NCBI GenBank assembly: GCA_038093515.1 | Contig: JBBPSI010000068.1 | Span: 55,797-119,796, forward strand | From: Butyriboletus loyo | Taxonomy: Eukaryota; Basidiomycota; Agaricomycetes; Boletales; Boletaceae | Reading direction: 5' to 3' | Length of the DNA stretch: 64,000 nucleotides | Part shown: positions 1-12,074 of the stretch, piece after piece | Position numbering within the stretch: the stretch's first letter is position 1 | Layout of the letters: every line of letters starts with the position of its first letter | Translations under genes and position numbers: made by a program | Notes under the pieces: generated by a model | What the model was told of the DNA's origin: nothing | Databases searched by the model: none | What the model saw: only the letters and a program-made list of their open reading frames with translations

Positions 1-554
1 GCAAAGAGCATCAATGGGACGGTTAGCCGAGGGGGCCTGCTGGAATAAAATCGTTGTGGAGGACTCAATGCTCAATGCAGGACCAACAGGCATTCTCGGG
101 TACCAGTTGGTGAAGAACAAATCTAGAATCGCTCCGGGCAGACCTGGATATTTGGTTGCGACATGAAAATACCAGCATCTAGCACTTATGTACTTCTGGC
201 CCGTGTCCGCACTGACAAGAAAAACTAGTGAAAAATATGATCCCCGATGGAAAAATTTAACATGACGTGCGGGATGATACTTCCAATGCCGAGAGGCACT
301 TCTACAAAACTGGTCAATGTATCATAAGACAGGCTTGTTGGTTCAGCTCGACTAGCACCTCGGCGCTGGTAGATTGGGTGACCTGAATTTGACCTCTTTC
401 CCGCACTACTCGTGTACGACGGTTGTTGAGGGAGAAGAATACTACAAGCAAAGAGGAAAGAGTACGCTTCCGGCGTCACTCAGAATTGACTGAGATCACG
501 TGACCGAAATGCTACTGAGGCCTGCGGTGGTTCTGTAATTGAACAACCAAGAAG
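1..554. other. 5' edge, no gene recognised
   Basis: No reading frame here has coding character or a family motif. The stretch just before position 555 is probably the upstream region of the POM34-like gene. A gene beginning outside the window cannot be excluded. Confidence 0.4.
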
Positions 555-1444
555 ATGGCCACCAAAAGCACTGTAGCTGTACCTTCCAATACGATGTCCC
601 CAGCTTCCCTACTCTTTGCTACGTCCAAAGCCAAACAGTTTTCCCATTTCTCGAAACCCCACAAAAACGAAGCGTTTGTGCGACTGCGCAACTCCACGTT
701 CTGCCTCGTGACTCTCGTTTTGCTCACATACTTGCTACCCGTCCCATCGTTGTGGACAGCTCTCAATGTCGTGCGCGGAGAGGGTGGTATGAATATTTTC
801 TGGGCAATCTGTGCTGCTGGTACGTCGGCGTCTTCAACGTTGAATGTCACGCTGACATTATCGTTTTCTCGATCCCTGTTAGAGATAGTGCTATCAGGTT
901 TGCTTGCACTCAACCTCATCCAGGCTGCTGTCGCAATCAAATATCCACGAACGCCACTCCCCCCTTTACCTTCGTCACCCGCCAAAAGCCTGTTCACCCC
1001 TCAAAGTCAGAAAAAACGGCGAATAATATTGTCGCCAGGTGTGAGTATACCTTGGTCGTTTCGATGTGGATGTCGAGGCTGACGTTGGCATCTGCATATC
1101 GCACGGTTGCATCGATAGACGAGTCCACAAAGGCAACGTTCATTAACTTCATCGTACGTCCCCTCGCCCGCATCGACACCTTCTCGGACGTTGCATTATT
1201 CCATGCCTAGTACGCCGTCCCCATTTGGCGCGTCCCTTGGGGCTTCGACAAGCTCTGCACCGTCGACACCTTCGCCTTCCCTTGCTGCATACCACGGAAG
1301 ACATCCCCCTTCACTCGGTCGTGCGTGTTTTATATCCTTGTGATCGAATGGACAGGGTGTTCATCGTAGGGTTGTGTCTTTGCAGGTGCTTTCAATGGCT
1401 CGACGCTCAGTCGATTGGCGGGCGACTCTGATGATGATTCGTGA
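555..1444 (+). CDS. POM34-like nuclear pore membrane protein (NPCC family)
   Basis: Predicted 229-residue protein, exons 555-1040, 1119-1153, 1211-1320 and 1386-1444; all joins keep frame. Two hydrophobic segments, about residues 50-72 and 114-133, are followed by a basic stretch (TPQSQKKRR) and a Ser/Pro-rich tail with TPSPFGASLG and a final acidic GDSDDDS. Two membrane spans near the N terminus with a Ser/Pro-rich nucleoplasmic tail is the layout of fungal Pom34, a ring component that anchors the nuclear pore in the envelope. I assign it by this layout and the tail motifs, not by a database match. It could instead be another small two-span membrane protein. It stands alone, with no close neighbours. 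Confidence 0.6.
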
Positions 1445-1700
1445 TGTCAATTGTTGACATCGCTATCCCTTGCTTCCTTTGTGCATTTATCGAGCGTATA
1501 TGCGTATAGTCGTTTATTGAGCGTTCGTTGTGTATAAAACATGTGGTCTAAACTATGCTACCGCCTTGTGCTTGGGAGTTCCTCATATAATATGCTCAAT
1601 CGAAGGTCGTGGCAGGTTCACTTTCGCCGGGTGTTGTTGAACATTATGTAACGTTGATCCAAGACTCGCGTACTACATCAATCTTTGGTAGGCCCAGGCC

Positions 1701-1769
1701 CATCTACAAAACTAGCCAAGTGTAGCCGAGTGCTACAGAGTCTGTAGCACTCGGCTAGTTTTGTAGATG
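1701..1769. repeat. Near-perfect palindrome with TAGCCGAGTG core
   Basis: The left arm starting CATCTACAAAACTAG and the right arm ending CTAGTTTTGTAGATG are reverse complements, and the arms continue through TAGCCGAGTGCTACAGA. The left arm carries an extra 10-base near-copy (TAGCCAAGTG) of the core. As DNA or RNA it would form a long hairpin. The core recurs at 17669-17688 and in diverged form near 22397. Confidence 0.75.
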
Positions 1770-2410
1770 CCAGCATGTGCAATGAAATTACTCTCATGAA
1801 TAACACACCAGGCATACTCCCTGATAGTGCATACGTTTTTCCATTTCCCGACTTGGTTTGCGGGGAATTTGCATCTTTGACCCGGCCGTTTTGCAATACA
1901 AAAAAAAAATCAATTTCTGTCCCTTGTAGGGTGTCGTACCCCTAGTCTAAGGGGGCCCCTGTGCCCCTACTCCGCCTCCGACTATGCAAATGCCCGTCGC
2001 CCCCTGTTGGTCCGCCGTTCCCGCCAGCCGTTTTAAGTCTCCCACGTTTTATTAAATAATTATACTCTAGCAAGTCATAACCGTGCGTCTAACCGCCCAC
2101 CGTCTTCTCGGTCACTCGTTGGCATGATCTTCCAGCTTTAAATAGGGTAAAGGTCAGGTGTACGCGACGTCGTGAGTGTTTGAACGCCCGATTCTAGGAA
2201 AGTATTTGGGTGACAGCAGATATTACGCCATTCGCTTTCGTCCTTCGTGCCCTACTACTACTATCATAGGTCTTGCGTGATGCCGCATCGTACAGTTTAC
2301 GCGTTATATATGGCCCAGGCCGCAATCACACGTATTTATTTACCCGAATTCTCACAGATCCTATCTCAAATTTCTTCTCGAGGTTTCAGTTTCTTGTGCC
2401 ACACCGAAGG

Positions 2411-2823
2411 TATATACTATAATCTAGAGCCAGCTTGGTTGTACTATTTCGCCTATAGGCTCGGTTATATCGACTGGGAAACCTCCGCTCCTTCCGGTTG
2501 ATTTGACGTGCCATCTGACCGAAACTCGGAGCTTGAAATCTTGGGTACAAGGATCCTCATCGATGCGGTTGATCTACTTATGCTTATGCCACCTACTACC
2601 ATCCATCCTGCGCAACGATTTTACATCCTGAAGTATATATCGATGTTGATTGGCATAATCACCTGTGCTTTGGGCGCAATTTCCACCTCACTCCTCGAGC
2701 TGCTGGCCAGACGGCACGTGACTCAACTGGAAGGAGCGGAGGTCTCTCAGCCGATGTAACCGAGCCTATAGGCGAAATAGTACAAGGATATTAGAGCTAC
2801 CAAACTGGCTCTAAGTTATAATT
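2411..2823. repeat. Long inverted-repeat (foldback/MITE-like) element
   Basis: Two arms of about 110 bases, 2411-2521 and 2704-2823, are imperfect reverse complements. Shared blocks include TGTACTATTTCGCCTATAGG and GACCTCCGCTCCTTCC-like sequence, read in opposite directions around a spacer of about 180 bases. The spacer encodes nothing I recognise. The structure resembles a foldback or miniature inverted-repeat element; no target-site duplication was confirmed. Confidence 0.7.
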
Positions 2824-3251
2824 AATTCGTAGTCATCCAAGACCGATCGATCCTAATATTACCTCTCCATATCACCCTCGTACTTCACAGATAACGACCA
2901 TGTCGTTGTCCATGATACGGTCAGCTCTGGTCGCATTTGTGACAAGAGAGGGTAGTGTCGTGTCGTTTACCGCCATCTGTGGGATGTTTTCCATCCCATC
3001 CTCAAGTCACGCCCACATTATAGTAAAGTGGCGTTGCCAGATCCCGTGTTTCATGCTTGCAAGCGTTGCTTATCACGAGGAATCGATCGTGCACCTCACT
3101 GATCCCCTGATATTGGCCTGAACCTAAGGTTAGTAATGTATCATATATCATGTCAGATCGCGTCATTCTTTCCTTTTATGTAGCTGGGTTTCATCAATTC
3201 TTTCGGTGCGCGTTGAAGTAGCTGCTTTTCTGCCGCAACGCCCCTCGGCTA

Positions 3252-3617
3252 AACGATGGATCGATCGGCCCTGACCATGGTTACAGGCCTGACTGGTTCT
3301 CTAAGTGTGACATCGATTCACCAGCCGTCGACGAGGCACGCTTCACGTTGGTGCGCACTATTGAACGAGGTTTCGTCGCGAGGGGTTCCGCGTGCTATGT
3401 CCAGGTGTTAGCTCAGATGTCACCGCGTCTTAGCCGAACGATGCTTCAAGTTGAGTCAAAGATGCTCAGCAATAACGAACGCGCCGCATATGCATTGGGA
3501 AGCAGTCTTGCGGAGGAGGAACAGCCGAGGAGGATCCCGCCTGGAGGTGGAAGGCTGTACACGAATCTACCTGACGGGTCAGCTCATCTGATTTTTCGCG
3601 TTACAGAGGGGATCTAA
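3252..3617 (+). pseudogene. Orphan coding-like fragment
   Basis: An open frame of about 120 codons without a convincing ATG start. It has a coding-like composition, for example SKCDIDSPAVDEARFTL and LPDGSAHLIFRVTEGI, and ends in TAA. No family recognised. It could be the last exon of an undetected gene or a relic of a mobile element; splice joins on the 5' side were not resolved. Confidence 0.2.
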
Positions 3618-4465
3618 TGGAGACACGATGGATGATTTTCCGTGGGAATTTGGAGACGCACCTGATGGATGTTGTCAAACGTTGGGTGACTATGTGCATA
3701 TCAATCGTCTGCGAACTTCTGTCAACCTCAAGCACAAAGCTGTAAGTTTAGAGTCATAGCAGAAGTGACGGTGACGACCCAGTAGTCAGGGTATTCCCAA
3801 CCGGAACCATTCACGAGTAGCGAAGCGATTGCAACGGACAGGCACGAAGTAATGCCTCCGCAGACTTGGATCTGTCACAATTTCGACGTAAGGTGGTCTT
3901 GGCTACCTGGTGGCATTGTCGCATGTCGTATTTTACAGATCCCGCAAAAGAAATGCAATCTGGCATTCACGCGACCCTGGGACGGCAGATAAGTTAGATA
4001 AATAAATAATGTCTTGACTTGTCTTGAGTATACATACATCCTTACTTAGTACGGTGGTGAACGTTCAGAAGCAATGAACGCTTCAGACTCTGGAGTGATC
4101 CGGATCGTACGCTGTTCTCGTTCGAAAACGTTAGGTTGAAGTATTCAATCTCCGACTCAAACATGTCTTGATTTGGCAGGATCGCGTGGATCTGATCCAT
4201 TCAAACAATCCTGCGCTGTCTCGACGCATGTGGTGATCGAGTAAGATTGACGTGACTTCTAACGGGTTTATACGAGACAAATTCTAAGGATCTGCTCCCA
4301 CCTTTCTCTCTGCCTCCGATTGGTTGGCATTGCGCATGCGCAGGGACATCGAAAGTGATCTTTTGAAGCTCACTCTGCAGGTGCGTGAGGGGCTCATACA
4401 GATAAGAGAAAGACGAGGAAGTTGGCCGTCCTATTTAACCAAGCCACTGGAGCGTCCCAAGCTGG

Positions 4466-5742
4466 ATGGTTGCAGCAACTTTGCAATCTAAGCAATTAGC
4501 CCAGATCAGCGGATACAGTACAGGTGAGCAACACAGTTGTCCATGTCTGTCGCATATACCCACCATAAACGTTTTCTTAGCTGCTTCTTGGCTGGTCAAT
4601 GTCTGGGAATGGTTCATCAGACTTGACGATGAAGTCATTTTCATTTGGCCGTACGTGTTGTATTCTTCTATGCGAAACCGTGTGGAACGCGATTTCTGTT
4701 GCACACCAGTATGGCACACACGGCCTATATCAAGTGGCTGTACTTCTTTGGGAAATACTTTGGGCTGGCTGTACAGACGTAAGTGTCTGTTCGCTTCATT
4801 GCGTAGAGTGGACCTAACCATCCAAGTCTAGCGGGGTGTTTGCGATTCAAGTGGTGTATTTCGCGAATCATTCCATGTCCCTTGAAAATTGTCGGATATA
4901 TCGTGCCCTCGAGATGGTAGCGTCCACATTGCTCATGCTCTGCTTCGATATCGTCCTGCTCCTCCGAAGTGCGTGCCTTCCGATTTTCATATACTCCTTT
5001 TCTGACGATGAGATTAGTCTACGGATTATACGGGCGGTACGCGCGGAGCTGCGTACTTGCAACATGTGCTGTTGTAGTAGAGTGTGTGACGACGGTTATT
5101 ACCATATTGGTAGCCATCCCCACGGCGATGTACGACCCTACTTGCGCGATGATCCAGGTACCAAAGACACTCATCCTGTTCGTTTGCGGTACGTTCACAT
5201 CACAATCTATCCTCTTGTGGTTGGCGTACCGCAAACGGCGGCCCGTCGCCCGACCAAGGGCATCCATTGCTTGGGTAACCATCCGCGATGGTATGCTGGT
5301 ATTCGTGTGCATTTCTGGTAAGCGGTACAATTCATATTTCGAATCGATGAACTGAATCAGCGCGCGCGCAAGCGTTTCTCGCGATTGTTCTCATACTCAT
5401 ACTCCACGATAGCCCTACGACGACCGTGATGATTTTGTGCGTCCTGCTGTGGCCTTCATCCTCTGACACCCTTTCTGACCCATCGACGAAAGCTTCCTTC
5501 CAATGTTCGCCTCCCTTGGAGTACGTAGTCCCTCCTAATCCCGCCTTGCGGGTGTTCGAGTATTGACATTAACACACCTTTCCCTAACAACCCCATAGGC
5601 GTGTCATATCATTTTGAACATCCAACGCGTACCACATGTCGAAGCCACCCAACAATTCACGACCGACATTTGGGGACTAGATAGAAGTGGGGATTCGTTC
5701 CTCCTTTCCGACGACCTATTTCAGTCACGCCCCTCATGGTAA
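4466..5742 (+). CDS. DUF6533-family multi-helix membrane protein
   Basis: Predicted 293 residues in eight exons: 4466-4523, 4581-4650, 4710-4778, 4832-4968, 5018-5317, 5361-5436, 5493-5520 and 5599-5742. Every join is in frame. The second exon gives the family signature (AASWLVNVWEWFIRLDDEV then FIWP), and the end gives MFASLGACHIILNIQ, the usual final helix and loop of this Agaricomycete family. About seven hydrophobic segments are visible. Function is unknown; members are expanded in mushrooms and are assumed to lie in the plasma membrane. The gene looks intact. Introns are short (44-78 bp). Confidence 0.82.
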
Positions 5743-6550
5743 TGCGTTGGGTCACGTGGACCAACCGTGCTTTGGAGCACCGTACAAAAGGACAAGCACG
5801 CTGGTTTGGATGTCCGGATCTTGACCAAACAAAAACAAAAAAAGAGTGCTGCAAGAAACTTTCATTGATGCACCGCTAACGGACAGAACAGGGTTGGAGC
5901 ATGGAGGTATCCTTCCGATCTGGGAGATAGGCGCGAGTAGTGCGGGCACTTGTACGTGTACTAGTTTTATCTTATTACATTTTATTGTGCAGACGGTGAA
6001 TACTCGTGCAAGTGGAGGACGCTCCTCCAATAATGATATCACGCCTGTGGTGTACTCATATCGGGGGTCCAGACTGGTTTTGTGAAAATACACAGCAGGG
6101 CCAAGGACGACCGTACAAAGGATGTAGAACTCGGAACGCACGGCGGCTATGGAGCGATAATAAACTCAGTCGTCGTGCGCGGTAAGGCAACGGACTGAGG
6201 GGAGCGGTCTCGAAAAGATGCGCCTAATATACCAAGTCGGACGCGCTGACAGAACAAAGTATGAATCATATATGACATACGCTCGGTCCATGGCTAGACC
6301 CGAGCGTCGACCGTAGGCAAAAAGGACGCGATTTGAATGAGTGGTATTGCGAAATTTAATAGAAAGGATCAAAGCTATCACGTACAACAAAAGAAGGGAA
6401 ACATATCGTTGTGACGCGCTCGATGCGTTCCGAGTCAGAGTATAAAGTGGAAGTGGTAAATGTATGGATTATCGTTACAGCGTGTGTCCCTGTACTTTCA
6501 ACCGTACTTTAATGTTTCTAGAAATGATTGCGACGTCAGTTTAATTGCGA
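5743..6550. other. Intergenic, nothing recognised
   Basis: Lies between the 3' ends of the DUF6533 gene and TGS1. Several open frames overlap on both strands, but none shows family motifs or plausible exon joins. Confidence 0.4.
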
Positions 6551-7635
<1,085 letters not shown>

Positions 7636-8087
7636 ACAAAAACTTGGTTAGGTTCAAGTTTGTCGAGGTAGCGTTGATTCGGGATCCGCTCGTGAGTACT
7701 TGAGTTGGCGCTCCGTTGCAATGAAACTTGACACTAACCGTTTACCATGGACAATTGTACGCTCAGAGCACCACTCTCGTCAGCTCGTTCCCAACTACTC
7801 GATACGAGGGCTTTCAAATTCTCCGCTCAACAAGGGCACGACAACGACTGGTTGAGCCTGGTCTAGTTGGGAATGGTACACGTCTCAATCGCGTCGATCG
7901 GTTTACTATCTAACATGGCGTGTCACCAGCCTCCGTTTAAAATCGCACCGATGCATATCGTTACGAGCTGGAACTTCGCTCCAGCGTACAAAAAGCTGGG
8001 TTCGAGCGACGAAATATATCATTCCTCACCACTGTCCTCGAGCACTGTGATCTCCTCAAGTCCATCTCGATTCTTGACGCGCTCAAG
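7636..8087. promoter_or_regulatory. Divergent promoter region between TGS1 and laccase 1
   Basis: The 452 bp separate two divergent ATG codons, so both promoters must lie here or within the genes. A weak TATA-like run (GTACAAAAAG) sits near 7986, about 100 bp before the laccase start. No stronger element was identified. Confidence 0.4.
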
Positions 8088-10437
8088 ATGCACGCGTTCT
8101 CGCTGACGTCGTTGGTCCTTCTTCTCTCTGTCGCCCGTTCGTTGGAGGCAGTCTCTCTCGTGTCGAACCCTCGCTCTCGGTTCCGTACGAGGTCTGACGG
8201 ATCTGATCCTCCGGGTGTCATCGACGCCACCAACGCCAAGCTTGAGATCGCGAACAAGGTAATCGCCCCCGATGGATTTCCCCGAAGGTTGTTTTACACC
8301 TTTGGCGACCTGTCTCGTTTTTCTGATACACGTCCCCAGTGCCACCTTGGCTGGTGGTACCTTTCCCGGTCCGGTCATCAAGGCGCAGAAGGTTCGTGGC
8401 TCATCACCCTTCTCATTGAGCAGCTGTAAAAGATGGTCCGTCCGCGAATAGGGCCGTAATTTTTCAATCAATGTCATCAACAACTTGCATGACCCCACCA
8501 TGGAGCTGGCGACTACGATCGTGAGTTCATTCTACGTTACTTTACGTCTGTCTTGTGAAGGAGCGTTCGTCTTCAGCATTGGCACGGAATATTCCAGAAC
8601 AGATCCAACTGGGCCGACGGCGTTTCTTTCATAACTCAGTGTCCCATTCAACCTGGCCAGAATTTCCAGTATCGGTTCAACGCTGAGAATCAAACGGGTA
8701 CTTATTGGTATCACTCCCATCACGAATTGCAGTATTGCGACGGACTTCGTGGCCCACTGATCATCTATGACCCTGATGATCCTCATGCTCATCTGTACGA
8801 TGTTGATGATGGTCTGTCCACTACTCTACCCCCTTGCAAGGCCTGACCATGATTTTTTTTTACAGAGAACACCATCATAACACTCGCGGACTGGTGAGTT
8901 TCACATATTATTCTTGAGGATTCCCGCTACACAAGCCACGCATAGGTGGCATATACCTTCAGGGAAGATCGCACCGCCCTTCACTCCAAATGTGACCACT
9001 ATCAATGGCAAAGGACGCTATTCAGGAGGTCCGAAAACACCTCTTTCGGTTGTGAACGTCGAGCATGGTAAACGGTATCGCTTCCGTATCATCGGTGCAT
9101 CCTGTGACGCATGGCATAACTTCACTATCGACGGCCATCGAATGACGATCATCGAAGCTGACGGGGTCGAAACCATTCCAACAGAAGTTGATTGGCTCCA
9201 TATCCTTGCGGGTCAGCGATACTCTGTTGTGGTTGCAGCTAACCAACCAGCAGACAACTACTGGATGCGCGCTTTGCCAAACCATGGCAACCAAACGTTC
9301 ATTGATGGGCAGAACTCGGCGATATTACGCTACGCTGACGCGCCGATACGGGACCCAACGACGAATCAGGGACCATTCGTTGCACACTTTGAGGAGAGTC
9401 AACTCCATCCTCTTGAAAGTCTCACTCCTCCCGGCGTCCCTGAGATGGGTAAAGCGGACGTTGTCTTAACCCTTGTACCCGGATTTACCAACAGCTTCAA
9501 TGTCAATGGAGTTCGCTTCAGACCCCCTCCAGCCCCCGTTCTCCTTCAAATACTCAGCGGCGCTCGTCATCCCACGGAACTTCTTCCCAGCGGCAGCGTC
9601 TACGAACTACCTAGGAACAAAGTCATCGAGGTTCACATGCCCGCCAACGATCTCACGCCTGGAGGTGCTAGGGGTAGCCCGGTCAGTGGTCCCCAGTAGT
9701 AAATTTATTATTATCGTTGACTGAGACCTTCATATGAACATCGTAGCATGGCATTCATCTGCACGGCGTGAGTCACTTTCTATTGACACCATCAATTTAC
9801 CAAGTGAAATTGCAGCACAACTTCCATGTTATTCGCACATCTACGAATAGCACTCCGAATTTCATTAATCCTCTGAGACGAGATACCGTCTCGATGGGCT
9901 CTGAAGCCCAACGGTCCAACATCACGTTCCGATTTGTGACGGATAATCCTGGCCCATGGATTTTGCACTGGTAAGTGACTGTTTACATATTCTAGTTGCT
10001 CACTCTGAATCTTACATAGCCATATCGATTTCCACTTGTTCAAGTACGTGTCTCGGCTAATCTTCTTCATCCACTGATTCGTGATTGTAGTGGTTTTGCT
10101 GTAGTGATGGCGGAGGCGCCTGACACGGCGGCCACACAGCAAAATAGTGTCTTGCCGAGTGCGTAATCAACATTCAGTTGACTGGGTTGTTAAACAGTAG
10201 TTGATGGCAGGTGCCTGGACTGAGCTTTGCCCTGCCCCGGTTCGGGAGGCTACTGCCCTCTTCCCCACCACGGGTAGTTTCAATCTTACTACCTTCAACA
10301 TCACTACCAGTGCGAATTCGACCAATTTGAGCACGATCCCTACACTCTCCGATGCGCCCAGCCTCAGCAGAACGAGTTCCCACACGGACATCGGCACCAT
10401 GCCACCGACCTTTAGTTCATTGTCTGGATTATCATAG
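8088..10437 (+). CDS. Laccase 1 (secreted multicopper oxidase)
   Basis: Predicted 604 residues. Exons: 8088-8287, 8340-8391, 8452-8520, 8577-8811, 8866-8893, 8946-9681, 9747-9767, 9816-9970, 10020-10043, 10091-10158, 10211-10437. It begins with a signal peptide ([16 protein letters not shown]). Copper motifs: [16 protein letters not shown] with [16 protein letters not shown] plus HNFHVI, and HCHIDFHLFNGF. All ten His and the type-1 Cys are present. Phe at the axial position is typical of higher-potential laccases. Oddities: the normally fixed Pro of HPxHLHG is Gly, Trp of HCHIDWH is Phe, and a Ser/Thr-rich tail of about 60 residues follows the usual CPxY end, which explains the length. It oxidises phenolics with reduction of O2 to water outside the cell. 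First of three tandem copies. Confidence 0.92.
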
Positions 10438-12024
10438 TACAGCCATTTCCTATCTTTCCTTTCGTGTGTACCTTGATCATTCGCGCTTTGCGATTCATTA
10501 TTCGGTAGACTGTTTCTATCATACGCCACCTCTAACGTTCACCGATTTCTGATTAGTGCATCCATGTTATCCATGTTCTATGATAGACTCCTCCCATCCC
10601 AGCTTCATACTTTACATACCCCATATAAATCATACAGCCATGGTGGTTTTCGTTGCTTGCAACGAGTCTCCCTTACTCGCGTGATAGGCTCTATCATTTC
10701 GGGGTGGCGTCGCCGTACCAAGGCTGTGTGCGATGTCACGTAGTACTGATCCAACCGGTCGCCGCTGGGAAGATCCACGGAGACTCGGTCATGGAAATAC
10801 CCCAGGCTAGGATATTGAGCGGTTGGTCGCAATTCGAAACTCCGCTCAGGCGGCGGTGGTCTCTAAAAGTAGCACATTTCTACCCTCGACCATTCACTGG
10901 TGGCAAGCCTGATAAACTGATGGGTTGGTTGGACGACTCGTCGCCGATGCGTACATGCAAAGCTTCATCCATCGTGCGTACAATCAGTTTTAGTTTCAAA
11001 TTCAGACCTCCACACAGCTTACTTTGTTGCGCACGGGGACCCCGGCCAATAATCTGGACACCTTTAGACTAGTAGTTTGAGGTTTAAGGATCACTTTGGT
11101 ACCATCTCCCAAGTTCACTCGTTCGCTCATCGGCCCGAGCACGCACCAGCTTGCGTGAGGTTCGTCACCTAATGTGACAAATGAGCCGTTCACCACGTTT
11201 GGAATGACCAGTTGTTCGTCGGTGTCATTTCATAGCGAGATGTCCATCGACCAATGACTCGATGGATGTGCCGCATGCTCGCTATCGTGAAAGGTACGGC
11301 GCCGTTGGGTTGCATATGAGGCACTTGTTGCCATTCCGCTTCGGCCATTTCTTTGTTCCGGTTGGAAATGCTCAGCGCGTCTTCCGTTTAGATCGGCGAC
11401 CCTGTCCTTGCCGCCACGCACGGCCATCATTCTAGGGCTAGTCTCTCAGTATTCTTAGCATTATCTGGCTATCAGGACCATTCTTCTGATTGGCCTTGGA
11501 TGACGGAATGATTCAGGGTATTCACAGTTCTGGTTTGTATCGTTCAATTTTGGTCAAGTATCATAATTCACTGCGACGCCCACATACACATACACAGCAC
11601 GATTGCTGTGGCTGTGCCTATCTATATTACTACAAGTCCGCTGGTGACAGTGTGTCACTTGCTACTCGACATGTACACAGCACGATTGCTGTGGTTGTGC
11701 CTACTACAAGTCCGCTGGTGACAGTGTGTCACTTGCTACTCAACATGTACACACTGATTTCTCCCGAGTCGTTACGTACTAGTCGGTAATGTTCTAATTG
11801 CCTCTCCTGGTTAGCAGCCTATACCCCCTGTTCACATGCACTTGCTAGTCTCGTAAGTGGCAGGATCGATCAACGTCAAATGTGCGGTGATGCGGCCGCC
11901 CGCGCGGTGACAAAGGGTCGACCCGAATGGCACAAGAATAAAGCGAATAGCGGAAGGCTGAGCAACTGGTGTCACTGGAACAGCATTTGAGGCCATTTTC
12001 AGATCGGCTATCGGTGTGCTCGAA
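10438..12024. other. Intergenic between laccases 1 and 2
   Basis: No intact gene. On the minus strand about 11012-11220 there is a coding-like stretch (NGSFVTLGDEPHASWCVLG and VILKPQTTSLKVSRLL) without start or clear exon joins, probably a relic. A tandem duplication lies at 11593-11749 and is listed separately. Confidence 0.4.
11593..11749. repeat. Tandem duplication upstream of laccase 2
   Basis: Two head-to-tail units, 11593-11675 and 11676-11749, begin CACAGCACGATTGCTGTGG and share TCCGCTGGTGACAGTGTGTC. The second unit lacks about 9 bases. Each contains short inverted repeats around AGCACGATTGCT. Related sequence, extending to about 11830, recurs at 16515-16690. Confidence 0.85.
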
Positions 12025-12032
12025 TATAAAAG
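12025..12032 (+). promoter_or_regulatory. TATA box of laccase 2
   Basis: TATAAAAG lies 50 bp upstream of the laccase 2 ATG, a plausible position for a short 5' leader. It is the clearest TATA element in the cluster. Confidence 0.6.
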
Positions 12033-12074
12033 CTCAAGGGTGCCGAAGTAATCCCCTCCCTCCTCATACCCGGG

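Noticed and set aside
512..1210. Long open frames on both strands overlapping the POM34-like gene
   Set aside because: They are shadows of the frame that carries the two membrane helices and the in-frame exon joins.
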